Shown: piece after piece, positions 1 through 7,399 of the stretch
Numbering within the stretch: the stretch's first letter is position 1
Layout of the letters: every line of letters starts with the position of its first letter
DNA from: Gammaproteobacteria bacterium BRH_c0
GTDB lineage: Bacteria > Pseudomonadota > Gammaproteobacteria > Pseudomonadales > Porticoccaceae
Length of the DNA: 64,000 nucleotides
Assembly (NCBI GenBank): GCA_000961645.1
Contig: LADM01000050.1
Span: 24,291 to 88,290, forward strand
Direction: 5' to 3'
Program-made: the position numbers and the translations under genes
The notes under the pieces: model-generated
Databases searched by the model: none
What the model was told of the DNA's origin: nothing
What the model saw: the letters and a program-made list of their open reading frames with translations, nothing else

Positions 1-134
1 TCAGTGGCCTTGCCTTCACGGCCAGTAATCAGCAGTTTTGCGCCATCTTTGGCCAGGCGCCGGGAAATACCATAGCCAAGCCCCTTGGCACCGCCGGTCA
101 CAATAGCCACTTTACCTTCAAGCAATCGAGTCAT
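1..134 (-). CDS. Short-chain dehydrogenase/reductase, N-terminal part only
   Basis: The window edge cuts this gene, and only the first 44 codons are present. The translation begins MTRLLEGKVAIVTGG and contains the Rossmann dinucleotide-binding motif TGGAKGLGYG, the TGxxxGxG signature of classical SDRs. The family oxidises or reduces hydroxyl/keto groups with NAD(P)H in the cytoplasm. The start codon at 134 is preceded on the minus strand by a GGAG-like sequence. The catalytic Tyr/Lys lies outside the window, so the substrate is unknown. It is divergent from the SnoaL-like gene, with about 245 bp between them in which I see no gene. Confidence 0.85.
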   Translation of the reverse strand, partial: MTRLLEGKVAIVTGGAKGLGYGISRRLAKDGAKLLITGREGKAT

Positions 135-378
135 GCTTACTCCTTATTGTGTTTGTTTATTGCGCCGTTGACGGCATTTTGACGGGGAACTCTAGCATAG
201 AATGCCGGGACCGGCGACACGCTGTAAGCCAAGGGAGCTGCGGCCCGAGACGCCCGAAAACTGAAAAACGGCAGATGTATTAAAAATCAGCTGCCTGGCG
301 TTGAATACCCCTTCCCGGTGGCGGTATAGTTGGCCGCTACAACGCAACCCTTCCATAACAATAACGCCCGGAGTCACC

Positions 379-798
379 ATGAGCATCGAAAGTAACAAGC
401 AACTGATCGAAAACTATTTTGCCGCCACCAACCGCGGCGACGAGCAGGAAATCCTCACCTTCCTGGCGGACGATTTTCTCTTTGAATCCATGCTGCAGGC
501 CCCCAAGCAGTTCAATTTCAGCTGGGGTCGCGAGGAGTTCGCGGCGGCGCCCAAGAACATGTCGGCGATGATGCACAAGCCCATCAAGATATGGATCGAA
601 AGCATGATCGGTGAGGGCGACAAGGTCGCGGTGGAAGCCAAATCCTACGGCGAGATGAAAAGCGGCAAGCTCTACGAGAACGTTTACCACTTCCTGTTCA
701 CTGTGCGCGACGGCAAGATCACCAACGCCCGCGAGTACAGCTGCAGCTATACCGCCAATGACTGCTTCGGCGGCTTCAGCGACGGCAGCTTCGACTAG
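379..798 (+). CDS. SnoaL/ketosteroid-isomerase-like (NTF2-fold) protein
   Basis: The 139-residue product begins MSIESNKQLIENYFAA and has the pattern of small NTF2-fold proteins of the SnoaL-like type: an N-terminal helix pair, a Trp-containing middle, and a strand pair with YENVYHFLFTVRDGKI followed by a REY segment. Such proteins are cyclases, isomerases or ligand-binding proteins, often in aromatic or polyketide catabolic clusters. I chose the ATG at 379 because a longer in-frame start at 301 has no ribosome site and adds residues unlike the family. A MetE-like methyltransferase gene follows after 69 bp and may be co-transcribed. The exact reaction cannot be read from sequence. Confidence 0.75.
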   Translation: MSIESNKQLIENYFAATNRGDEQEILTFLADDFLFESMLQAPKQFNFSWGREEFAAAPKNMSAMMHKPIKIWIESMIGEGDKVAVEAKSYGEMKSGKLYENVYHFLFTVRDGKITNAREYSCSYTANDCFGGFSDGSFD

Positions 799-867
799 TT
801 TTACAGTGGCGCGGCATCCGCCAGGGTGCCGCACCACTGAAAGTGAAGCAGCCACAGGAGCACCACC

Positions 868-2022
868 ATGTTGCGCAGCGAACAGCGAATCCTCACCACC
901 CACACCGGCAGCCTGCCCCGCCCCGACGACCTGATCCGCATGATGTTCGCCAAGGAAGAAGGGGTGCCGATTGACAGCTCTGCCCTTGGCGAGCGTATCC
1001 GCCAGGCGGTGGCGGATGTGGTGGCACGCCAGATCACCTGCGGCATTGATATCGTCAACGACGGCGAGATGAGCAAGCCCAGCTACGCCACCTATATCAA
1101 GGACCGGCTGTCGGGTTTTGGCGGTGAGAGTGTGCCGCTGGTGTACCAGGATGTGGCGGAATTTCCTGCCATGCAGGAGCGCGTCTTTGGCGACCCGGGC
1201 CGCAAGCGCCGCAAAACACCGGCCTGCAACGGCCCCATCGCCGTGGTGGATCACCAGGCCGCGCAGCTGGATGTGAAAAACCTGCAGGCTGCTACCGCCG
1301 GGCAGCGGGACGCCAGTCACACCTTTATGAGTGCCGCCTCCCCAGGGGTGATCTCACTGTTCTTTGCCAACCTGCACTATCCGGATTTCGAGCGCTATAT
1401 CTTTGCCATTGCCGACGCCATGCGCGAGGAGTACGAGGCCATCACCAATGCAGGTATGATGGTGCAGATCGACTGCCCCGACCTCGCCATGGGCCGCCAT
1501 ATCCAGTATGCCGATCTCGATCTGAAAGGGTTTCGCAAACGCGCAGAACTGCATGTCGAGGCATTGAACCATGCCCTCGCCAATATCCCCCGGGAGCTGA
1601 TCCGCATGCACCTGTGCTGGGGTAATTACGAAGGGCCACACCACTGTGATGTGCCACTGTCGGACGTGATCGATATTGCCTTCCAGGTAAAAACCTCCGG
1701 CATCGCCTTTGAGGCCGCCAACCCCCGCCACGCCCACGAATACACCGTATTCGACCACATCAAGGTGCCCGACGAGATTGTGCTGATTCCTGGCGTACTG
1801 GAATCAAAATCGAATTTTATCGAGCACCCGGAACTGGTGGCCCAGCGCATCGTGCGCATTGCCGAGCGGGTAGGGCGAGAGAAAGTGGTGGCGGGCACTG
1901 ATTTCGGCTACGGCACCTGGGTGGGTCAGGCAGCGGTGGAGCCGGAGATCGTCTGGGCCAAGTTCGCCGCCATGGCGGAGGGCGCCCGTCTGGCTTCGCA
2001 GCAGTTGTGGGGCAAGAGCTGA
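868..2022 (+). CDS. Cobalamin-independent methionine synthase-like methyltransferase (MetE C-domain only)
   Basis: The 384-residue single-domain protein resembles the C-terminal catalytic barrel of MetE (COG0620), not the two-domain 750-residue enzyme. It opens with ILTTHTGSLPRP, typical of this stand-alone subfamily. The HLC motif at residues 248-250 matches the His-x-Cys zinc ligands of MetE, and a later Glu in AFEAANPRHAHEY fits the third ligand. Where MetE relatives usually have Cys in a GTDCG-type motif, this protein has Phe346 (GTDFGYGT), so the fourth ligand appears lost. Stand-alone members may demethylate or transmethylate non-methionine substrates. A methoxy- or thio-methyl role in a catabolic pathway is an inference from neighbours. 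Confidence 0.8.
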   Translation: MLRSEQRILTTHTGSLPRPDDLIRMMFAKEEGVPIDSSALGERIRQAVADVVARQITCGIDIVNDGEMSKPSYATYIKDRLSGFGGESVPLVYQDVAEFPAMQERVFGDPGRKRRKTPACNGPIAVVDHQAAQLDVKNLQAATAGQRDASHTFMSAASPGVISLFFANLHYPDFERYIFAIADAMREEYEAITNAGMMVQIDCPDLAMGRHIQYADLDLKGFRKRAELHVEALNHALANIPRELIRMHLCWGNYEGPHHCDVPLSDVIDIAFQVKTSGIAFEAANPRHAHEYTVFDHIKVPDEIVLIPGVLESKSNFIEHPELVAQRIVRIAERVGREKVVAGTDFGYGTWVGQAAVEPEIVWAKFAAMAEGARLASQQLWGKS

Positions 2023-2092
2023 AGCACGCTACCCATAGCCGAGTTTTATATCCTGCCACTTTGTTGATTTCCGGCCACTGCCGGCACCTCCA

Positions 2093-2114
2093 GGCCAGCC
2101 ATCAAGGGCTGGCC
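2093..2114 (+). terminator. GC-rich hairpin after the MetE-like gene
   Basis: GGCCAGCC and GGCTGGCC form an 8-bp perfect stem with a 6-nt loop, 71 bp after the stop codon and 76 bp before the next start. There is no T-tract, so it could be a weak or Rho-assisted terminator or just a hairpin. Confidence 0.35.
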
Positions 2115-2189
2115 AACGCCCTTTCACAGGTTACAATCCCACCCCTGCCTAACCATACCTATTATCAACAGCCATATTGAGGTCAAGCC

Positions 2190-2912
2190 ATGAATTTAGC
2201 CGGTAAAGTCGCCATCGTCACAGGATCATCTGCCGGGATCGGCGCCGCCATTGCCAGGAACCTCAGCGAAGCTGGCGCCAAACTGGTACTCACCGCCCGC
2301 CGCGAAGACCGCCTGAAGGAAATGCAGGCCTCCCTGCCCAATGAATCCGCCATCCTCGCCGCTGATATCGGCGCACCGGAAGCCGCCGACCAGCTGCTGG
2401 CCCTGGCGCAGGAGCGTTTTGGCCGCGCCGATATTCTCGTCAACAACGCCGGTATCCTCTCCACCAACCCCATCGACCTGATTGATATCGAGCTGATGGC
2501 GAAGATGATCCAGGTGAATTTCGAAGCGGTGATGCGCCTGTCCTACACCTTTGGCCGCGCGTTCAAGGCCCAGGGAGAAGGCGCCATCATCAATGTGAGC
2601 AGCATCGGTGGTTCGCTGACTGTGCCCACCTGGGGCGTGTATTGCGCAGTGAAGGCGGCGGTGGAAACCTTCTCCGAATCCCTGCGCATTGAGCTGGGTT
2701 CCAGCGGTGTCAAAGTGGGCATCGTCGCCCCCGGCAGCACCAAGACCGAAATCTTCGAAGTGCAACGCGCCCATGGCGAGAATCCCATCGAGCAGGAAAT
2801 CGATTATCTGGAAGCCGAGGATATCGCCCGTGCCGTGCGTTTTATGCTGGAGCAGCCAAACCGTGCCAACATTGCGCGCCTGCACCTGTACGCATCGGCA
2901 GAGATTGCCTGA
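2190..2912 (+). CDS. Short-chain dehydrogenase/reductase
   Basis: A classical 240-residue SDR. The cofactor motif TGSSAGIG lies at residues 11-18, NNAG near residue 89, a catalytic Ser in NVSSIGGS, and the active-site YCAVK near residue 152. The residues after the first strand (TARRE) suggest NADP(H) preference, an inference. The ATG is preceded by a GAGGTCAAGCC ribosome site. The substrate is unknown. The closest resemblance by eye is to general oxidoreductases of the YdfG type. It lies between the MetE-like gene and a convergent O-methyltransferase, suggesting loose membership of the same metabolic group. Confidence 0.88.
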   Translation: MNLAGKVAIVTGSSAGIGAAIARNLSEAGAKLVLTARREDRLKEMQASLPNESAILAADIGAPEAADQLLALAQERFGRADILVNNAGILSTNPIDLIDIELMAKMIQVNFEAVMRLSYTFGRAFKAQGEGAIINVSSIGGSLTVPTWGVYCAVKAAVETFSESLRIELGSSGVKVGIVAPGSTKTEIFEVQRAHGENPIEQEIDYLEAEDIARAVRFMLEQPNRANIARLHLYASAEIA

Positions 2913-2987
2913 TCTGCTGTTTTGATTCGCTGCGGGATGGCAGTGGGTTATGGAGGGGAAAAGATTTTTCTCCCATCTGTTGATCGC

Positions 2988-4004
2988 TCAAACAGGCCGC
3001 GCTTCCACCACGCTGTACATGGACGGCGTGGGATCACAGCGGATAACCTCAAACCCTGCGCGCCGGAGCAGTTCAGTGTGTTCTGCCAGGCTGCGCTCGC
3101 GTCCCCCTGTGGTCACCATCATGGCAATATCCAGCGCCCAGCCCAGATGAGGAGCGCAGTCGTCAGGCAGCACGGTTTCGATAATCGCTACCCGGCCATT
3201 GGGGCGAATCGCGCAGCGAATAGTGCTGAGAATCGCCACGGCATCATCGTCCTGCCAATCGTGCAGGATCAGCTTGAGCAGATACAGATCCCCCTCTGGC
3301 ACCGCCTTGAAAAAATCGCCGCCCACCGCCGTCAGGCGATCAGCAAACGATGCCTGTTGCCAGGTTTTCCTCCCCGACTCCACCGTATCGGGCAGATCAA
3401 ACACGATGCCCCTGGCATGCGGATATTGCTCCAGTAATCTGCCCACCAGGCTGGCGTGACTGCCACCGATATCCACCACCTGTTCAAACTGACCAAAATC
3501 GTGGTGGCTCAGCACCGCCTGCTCGGTGGCGCGGGTGGTGGCGGTCATGGCAGTGGCGAAGATATCGCGGCGCTCGGGGTTGCGGTCGAGGTATTGCAGC
3601 CAGTCCATGCCGTGCTGGATATCGAAGGCGGAACCGCCACTGCGGACAGCTTCCTCCAGCGATGACCAGGCGAGGAAATTCTGCCCGCCCAGCGAGGTAT
3701 CAATCAGCTGCGCGATGCCCGAGGGGTGGTCGCTGCGCAGCATGCGCGAGTACTCCGTCGGCCCGTAGCGGCCATCCTCCAGTCTCTCGAAGATTCCCGC
3801 GCTGCTGAGGGCATTGAGAATACGGCGCAGGTGACTGGCGTCCACCGCCATCTCGGCGGCCAAAGTGTCGGCATTTTGCGGGTTTTCCTCCAGCCGTTCG
3901 GGCAGTTTGAGACGCACGGTCAGCCACAGGGTGGGGCCGAGCCAGAAGCCCATGATGGTATTCATGAAAAACGCGGCGGGGTCTGCGGAATAGCGGCTGT
4001 TCAT
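2988..4004 (-). CDS. SAM-dependent O-methyltransferase (family 2, plant COMT-like)
   Basis: A 338-residue protein with the two-part layout of Methyltransf_2 enzymes. Residues about 10-100 form a winged-helix dimerisation domain (LSSAGIFERLEDGRYGPTEY). A Rossmann domain follows with the SAM loop VVDIGGSHASL at 176-186, FDLP at 202-205 and the expected catalytic His248 in LILHDW. Members methylate hydroxyls on aromatic or polyketide substrates such as hydroxyneurosporene or flavonoids. It is transcribed alone on the minus strand, divergent from the AhpD/CMD gene. The substrate is unknown. A methylated aromatic or quinone is plausible given its neighbours. Confidence 0.88.
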   Translation of the reverse strand: MNSRYSADPAAFFMNTIMGFWLGPTLWLTVRLKLPERLEENPQNADTLAAEMAVDASHLRRILNALSSAGIFERLEDGRYGPTEYSRMLRSDHPSGIAQLIDTSLGGQNFLAWSSLEEAVRSGGSAFDIQHGMDWLQYLDRNPERRDIFATAMTATTRATEQAVLSHHDFGQFEQVVDIGGSHASLVGRLLEQYPHARGIVFDLPDTVESGRKTWQQASFADRLTAVGGDFFKAVPEGDLYLLKLILHDWQDDDAVAILSTIRCAIRPNGRVAIIETVLPDDCAPHLGWALDIAMMVTTGGRERSLAEHTELLRRAGFEVIRCDPTPSMYSVVEARPV

Positions 4005-4268
4005 GGATTGCGATCCCTTTTTGTCTTTTATTTATTGTCACCAGATCAGCCTGCGGCTGATCATGCGGATCTGGCTTTGGTTGTACGCACGGCGAATTGC
4101 AGCTGGTGGGTGATCGAACTATTATCAGGGCAGGCCTGTAAACAGTATTTATCTGACACTTCCCGCTACATCCAATTGGCAACTTGTTTGTAGCATCATT
4201 TGTCGGCAAATACCACTTTGCGCCGGTCTTTTCCTAATCATAAGCGTGACTTACACAGGAGTAGTTTT

Positions 4269-5279
4269 ATGACCTGGCTTTCTGTCAACACCCAAGCCAC
4301 CGGTGGTGCGGCACCCGCCACCGATCTTGATGCCCTGCTGGCGCTGAACAGCGAGGCAGGAAAAACCCTGATGGATTTCATCGCCATTGCCCAGCAGGTC
4401 AATGAGCCAGCGCTGCTGGATTTGTGCCGCTTGCGCATGGCGCAGCTGTTCAACTGCAAGGCCGTGCTCGACAATGCGGACGAAGCATCCGTGGCGCGGC
4501 TCACCAACTGGCACAAATCCCCGGATGTTTCCAAGGCGGAGTGTGCGGCACTGGATTTTACCGAGCTGTTCATCGTCGCGCCCTCGCACATCAGCCCCGC
4601 GCAGCGCGCCAACCTCGCCGCAGCACTGGGCGTGGATGAGCCGTCCACCTTTGTCTACGGACTTTATATCAACGAGGCCATGCTGCGCTTTCTCACTTTT
4701 CTCGATGTGGATACCCCCTACCCTCGTCCGCCGGGTGATACCGTGGCCGTGGGAGAAAAGTCCGACCGCAAGTTCATCGAATGGGTGGACGGCGAGTCGT
4801 CCCGCACAGACCCGTCACTGCTGGCCGCCTATTACGCCTTCAATCGCGCCACCTGCTCGCTGCACGGGATCGATGAATTGACCGATGAAATCGTGCGCCT
4901 GCGCAGCGCCGAATACCACGACTGCAAGTTCTGCCAGAGTGTGCGGCGCATTGTCGACAAGCCCGATGAAGCCGACGACCTCATGCCCGAAGTCCGCGAC
5001 TACCACGCCAGCGGGGTGCTCACGCCTCGGCAGAAAACAGCGCTGGAGGTTCTCGACGCCTTCCTTGTCGAGCCCGCCAACCTGCACGCAGAGCTGAAAG
5101 CCCGTATCGAGCAGCATTTCACACCGGCGCAACTGGTGGAACTGCTGATGAAAGAGATGTTCTGGATGTCCAACAAGCCGATGATTTCCCTCGGCACCGA
5201 TCCCGGCGCGGTTTCCTCATCGGCATTGACCCCCTTTGAGTACGATGCCGAAGGCAATTTTGTACTGCTGACCACTTGA
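4269..5279 (+). CDS. Carboxymuconolactone decarboxylase / AhpD-like protein, duplicated domain
   Basis: The 336-residue all-helical protein appears to hold two AhpD-like units. The second has a clear redox motif at Cys219-x2-Cys222 (EYHDCKFCQSVRR), the hallmark of AhpD/CMD peroxidase-type proteins. In the first (residues about 30-75) the segment RMAQLFNCKAV keeps one Cys, but Val replaces the second. I chose the ATG at 4269 because AGGAG precedes it by 8 bases. The longer frame from 4200 lacks a ribosome site. It is followed after 34 bp by the DUF4345 membrane gene, likely the same transcript. The role may be peroxide or thiol chemistry linked to an aromatic pathway, but this is inferred. Confidence 0.78.
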   Translation: MTWLSVNTQATGGAAPATDLDALLALNSEAGKTLMDFIAIAQQVNEPALLDLCRLRMAQLFNCKAVLDNADEASVARLTNWHKSPDVSKAECAALDFTELFIVAPSHISPAQRANLAAALGVDEPSTFVYGLYINEAMLRFLTFLDVDTPYPRPPGDTVAVGEKSDRKFIEWVDGESSRTDPSLLAAYYAFNRATCSLHGIDELTDEIVRLRSAEYHDCKFCQSVRRIVDKPDEADDLMPEVRDYHASGVLTPRQKTALEVLDAFLVEPANLHAELKARIEQHFTPAQLVELLMKEMFWMSNKPMISLGTDPGAVSSSALTPFEYDAEGNFVLLTT

Positions 5280-5313
5280 CCACCCTCAGCAACAGATAAC
5301 AAGGAAAAATCAA

Positions 5314-5700
5314 ATGACAACAAGAGTGGTTTTACTGGGGCTGAATGCCCTGATGTATATTGCTTTTGGCCTGGGTTTTATCTTTGCGCCGACAACAGTC
5401 ACACCGATGCTTCTTGGTGTTGCCGCGCCCGCTGGCGATTTACTGGTGGATATGCGCGCCACCTACGGCGGCTTGTCCCTGGCGATAGGGCTGTTTATGG
5501 CGTACTGCCTTTATCGCCGGGAACATCTTTACCAGGGTTTGCTGGTGTCTTTTCTTGTCTACATCGCACTGCTTGCCGCCCGCGGCATTGCTATTGCTGC
5601 GGAAGCGAACGTTGGGCAGCCCATGTACCAGTCACTGATTCTCGAACTGGTATTGGCGGTGCTTTTTGGCTGGTTATTTTTTAGCGGAAAAAGACCGTGA
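5314..5700 (+). CDS. DUF4345-like four-helix membrane protein
   Basis: The 128-residue protein has four hydrophobic segments (about residues 5-23, 45-63, 72-92, 105-124). Between them the conserved signature MRATYGGLSLAIGLF marks the DUF4345 family of small inner-membrane proteins. No enzymatic function is established for the family. A ribosome site (AAGGAAAAATCAA) precedes the ATG. It sits 34 bp after the AhpD-like gene on the same strand and is convergent with the thiamine operon, whose last gene ends 23 bp away. Confidence 0.75.
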   Translation: MTTRVVLLGLNALMYIAFGLGFIFAPTTVTPMLLGVAAPAGDLLVDMRATYGGLSLAIGLFMAYCLYRREHLYQGLLVSFLVYIALLAARGIAIAAEANVGQPMYQSLILELVLAVLFGWLFFSGKRP

Positions 5701-5722
5701 CCAACCCCGTTTTCAACCCGGG

Positions 5723-6538
5723 TTAATTGCCTGCGGGAGAATGGCAAAGCTGTTGCCGTACCAGCAGCCAGTAATCATTCATCAACTCCCCCAGGGCGCT
5801 GACAAGCGGGTTTTGCGAGGCCGTGTTTTGCGAGCGCGTGCCCTGCAATGCCTGCCTGTCCAAATCGGCACAGCCCAGGGCAGCGTACTCCCAATCGATA
5901 ATCGAGATACCGCTGTCATTTTCGATGATATTGGCCGGCGTCAGATCGTGGTGGGTCAAGCGCGGCTGCCAGCTGTCGCGCTGCCAGGCGGCAATGGGTT
6001 CGCGCCAGCGCTGCAGTTTGTCGCGAAGTTCCGTCGGGAGGGCTATACCGCTCTCCTCAAGCTGCTGGTGGTAGTGATCGAGATGGGCGAGATAATCAAA
6101 GGCGGGCAGTGACACGGATAAACTGCTGTAGCGATCAACCAGTGCCAGCAATCGCTGTTGTGATGACGGGTTGTCAAAATCCGTTTGGCACCATACCCGG
6201 CCCTCAATATAGCCGCACACCATAAACCCGGCAGCGGGATCGTTGTACCACAGCTCGGGCGCAATACCTGCGGCTACCACAGCAAGCAAAATCCTGTGCT
6301 CCCGCTGGCGATCAATCCCCAGCAGGTGATCGTGCCGACAGTTGAGCCTCAGCACTGCTGGTCCGCAATCCGTCTCCAGCCGCCAGCTGTGATTGGTTTT
6401 GCCGCCTGGCATTTCCTTTACAACCAGCGGTCTCGATGCCGGAGCTGGCGACCAGTGACGCCAGCTGCCCAGAGCCGCCTCCAGCCGCTGTGCTGATGGC
6501 GGGATCTCAGGCAACGGCCAGGTCGCCTTGTCGTTCAT
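5723..6538 (-). CDS. Choline/aminoglycoside-kinase-fold phosphotransferase, probable thiamine kinase
   Basis: A 271-residue APH-fold kinase with the catalytic loop HHDLTPANII and the metal-binding IIDWEYA about 20 residues later, as in thiamine kinase ThiK and choline kinases. It is the last gene of the TPP-riboswitch operon and overlaps the end of pnuT. Thiamine phosphorylation after uptake is the obvious inference from this context. I took the ATG at 6538 (32-nt overlap with pnuT) rather than a TTG 24 bases upstream. Thiamine taken up by PnuT must be phosphorylated to be trapped, which fits. Substrate specificity among small alcohols cannot be proven from the sequence. Confidence 0.8.
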   Translation of the reverse strand: MNDKATWPLPEIPPSAQRLEAALGSWRHWSPAPASRPLVVKEMPGGKTNHSWRLETDCGPAVLRLNCRHDHLLGIDRQREHRILLAVVAAGIAPELWYNDPAAGFMVCGYIEGRVWCQTDFDNPSSQQRLLALVDRYSSLSVSLPAFDYLAHLDHYHQQLEESGIALPTELRDKLQRWREPIAAWQRDSWQPRLTHHDLTPANIIENDSGISIIDWEYAALGCADLDRQALQGTRSQNTASQNPLVSALGELMNDYWLLVRQQLCHSPAGN

Positions 6539-7124
6539 GGGCGCGCCATTTGAAATAGCCAAAAATCACAATCACCACATAAGCGGCAAACAGCAGGCTA
6601 CTGAGGTGAAGCCCGCGGTCGAAGTACATGAAAACGCAGGTGGTATCGATCACGATCCAGTACAGCCAGTTTTCCAGAATTTTTTTCGCCACCATCCAGG
6701 TGGTGATAACACTGGCCCAGGTAGTGAATGAATCCACATAAGGCCATTCGGCGCTGGTGCCATTTTTAAGAAAATAGCCTGAGATAAGGCTCACCAGCAC
6801 AATGCCGCCGATAGTGAAAAGATGATGCTTCAGGCCCCAGCGCCTTATAGTAACGCCTTCGTGCTGCTCGCCACCGCGCCGCCACTGCCACCAGCCGTAC
6901 ACCGCCATGCCCATGTAATAGACATTGAGCAGCGACTCCATCAGCAGGCTGACATTCCACAGCAACACCGTGTAGATGGCGGTGCTGACAAAGGCGCAAT
7001 ACCAGCACCAGATGCTTTCGCGCATGGCCAGCAACAGATAGGCGATGGCGAGCACCACCGCCACCGCCTCCCAGGGCGAGAGCGCGGCAATCGACCTGGC
7101 AATGCCTTCCAGCAGGCCGTTCAA
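6507..7124 (-). CDS. pnuT: PnuC-family transporter, probable thiamine permease PnuT
   Basis: A 205-residue integral membrane protein with about seven hydrophobic stretches and PnuC-family motifs: NVYYMGMAVYGWWQWRR, and later VDSFTTWASVITTWMVAKK followed by ENWLYWIVID. PnuC proteins move nicotinamide riboside, and riboswitch-linked PnuT members move thiamine by facilitated diffusion. The specificity call rests on the upstream TPP riboswitch and on the adjoining YkoF-like and kinase genes. The start is a TTG directly abutting the stop of the preceding gene (TGATTG), with a GAGG site ahead. Translational coupling in both directions is likely because the next gene also overlaps. Confidence 0.87.
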   Translation of the reverse strand: MNGLLEGIARSIAALSPWEAVAVVLAIAYLLLAMRESIWCWYCAFVSTAIYTVLLWNVSLLMESLLNVYYMGMAVYGWWQWRRGGEQHEGVTIRRWGLKHHLFTIGGIVLVSLISGYFLKNGTSAEWPYVDSFTTWASVITTWMVAKKILENWLYWIVIDTTCVFMYFDRGLHLSSLLFAAYVVIVIFGYFKWRAHERQGDLAVA

Positions 7125-7373
7125 TCAGATCGCCTCGTAGCCGGGCAGGAACTTGGCGACAAACACACCCTTGCCGTGGGTGTCATGACTCCAGCGCATC
7201 ATATCGCCGAGGGTTTTCAACACCTGCTCGTATTCGCCGGTGAGTACGGTGCAGGTGGGAAAGGTCTGGAACTTTACCGTGGCGGTTTCCTGCAAGCGCT
7301 CGAGGAAAGCGACAATCACCGGCAAATAGTCATCCTGTAGCGGGTAGAGGGTAATTTCAGCACTCAACATCAT
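7125..7373 (-). CDS. YkoF-like thiamine/HMP-binding protein
   Basis: A small 82-residue protein reading MLSAEITLYPLQDDYLPVI, with later segments TFPTCTVLTGEYEQVLKTLGDM. It matches one repeat of the YKOF/MTH1187 ferredoxin-like fold, which binds thiamine or its pyrimidine moiety HMP. B. subtilis YkoF has two such repeats and this has one, so it probably oligomerises. AGGAG precedes tandem ATG codons. No signal peptide is seen, so it would act in the cytoplasm, perhaps accepting thiamine from PnuT. Position in the TPP-regulated operon strongly supports the role. Confidence 0.8.
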   Translation of the reverse strand: MMLSAEITLYPLQDDYLPVIVAFLERLQETATVKFQTFPTCTVLTGEYEQVLKTLGDMMRWSHDTHGKGVFVAKFLPGYEAI

Positions 7374-7399
7374 GGTAGTAGCTCCTAATGTAGTGACGC

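Noticed and set aside
337..1320. 327-codon frame opposite the SnoaL-like and MetE-like genes
   Set aside because: It covers two well supported plus-strand genes and has no recognisable motif.
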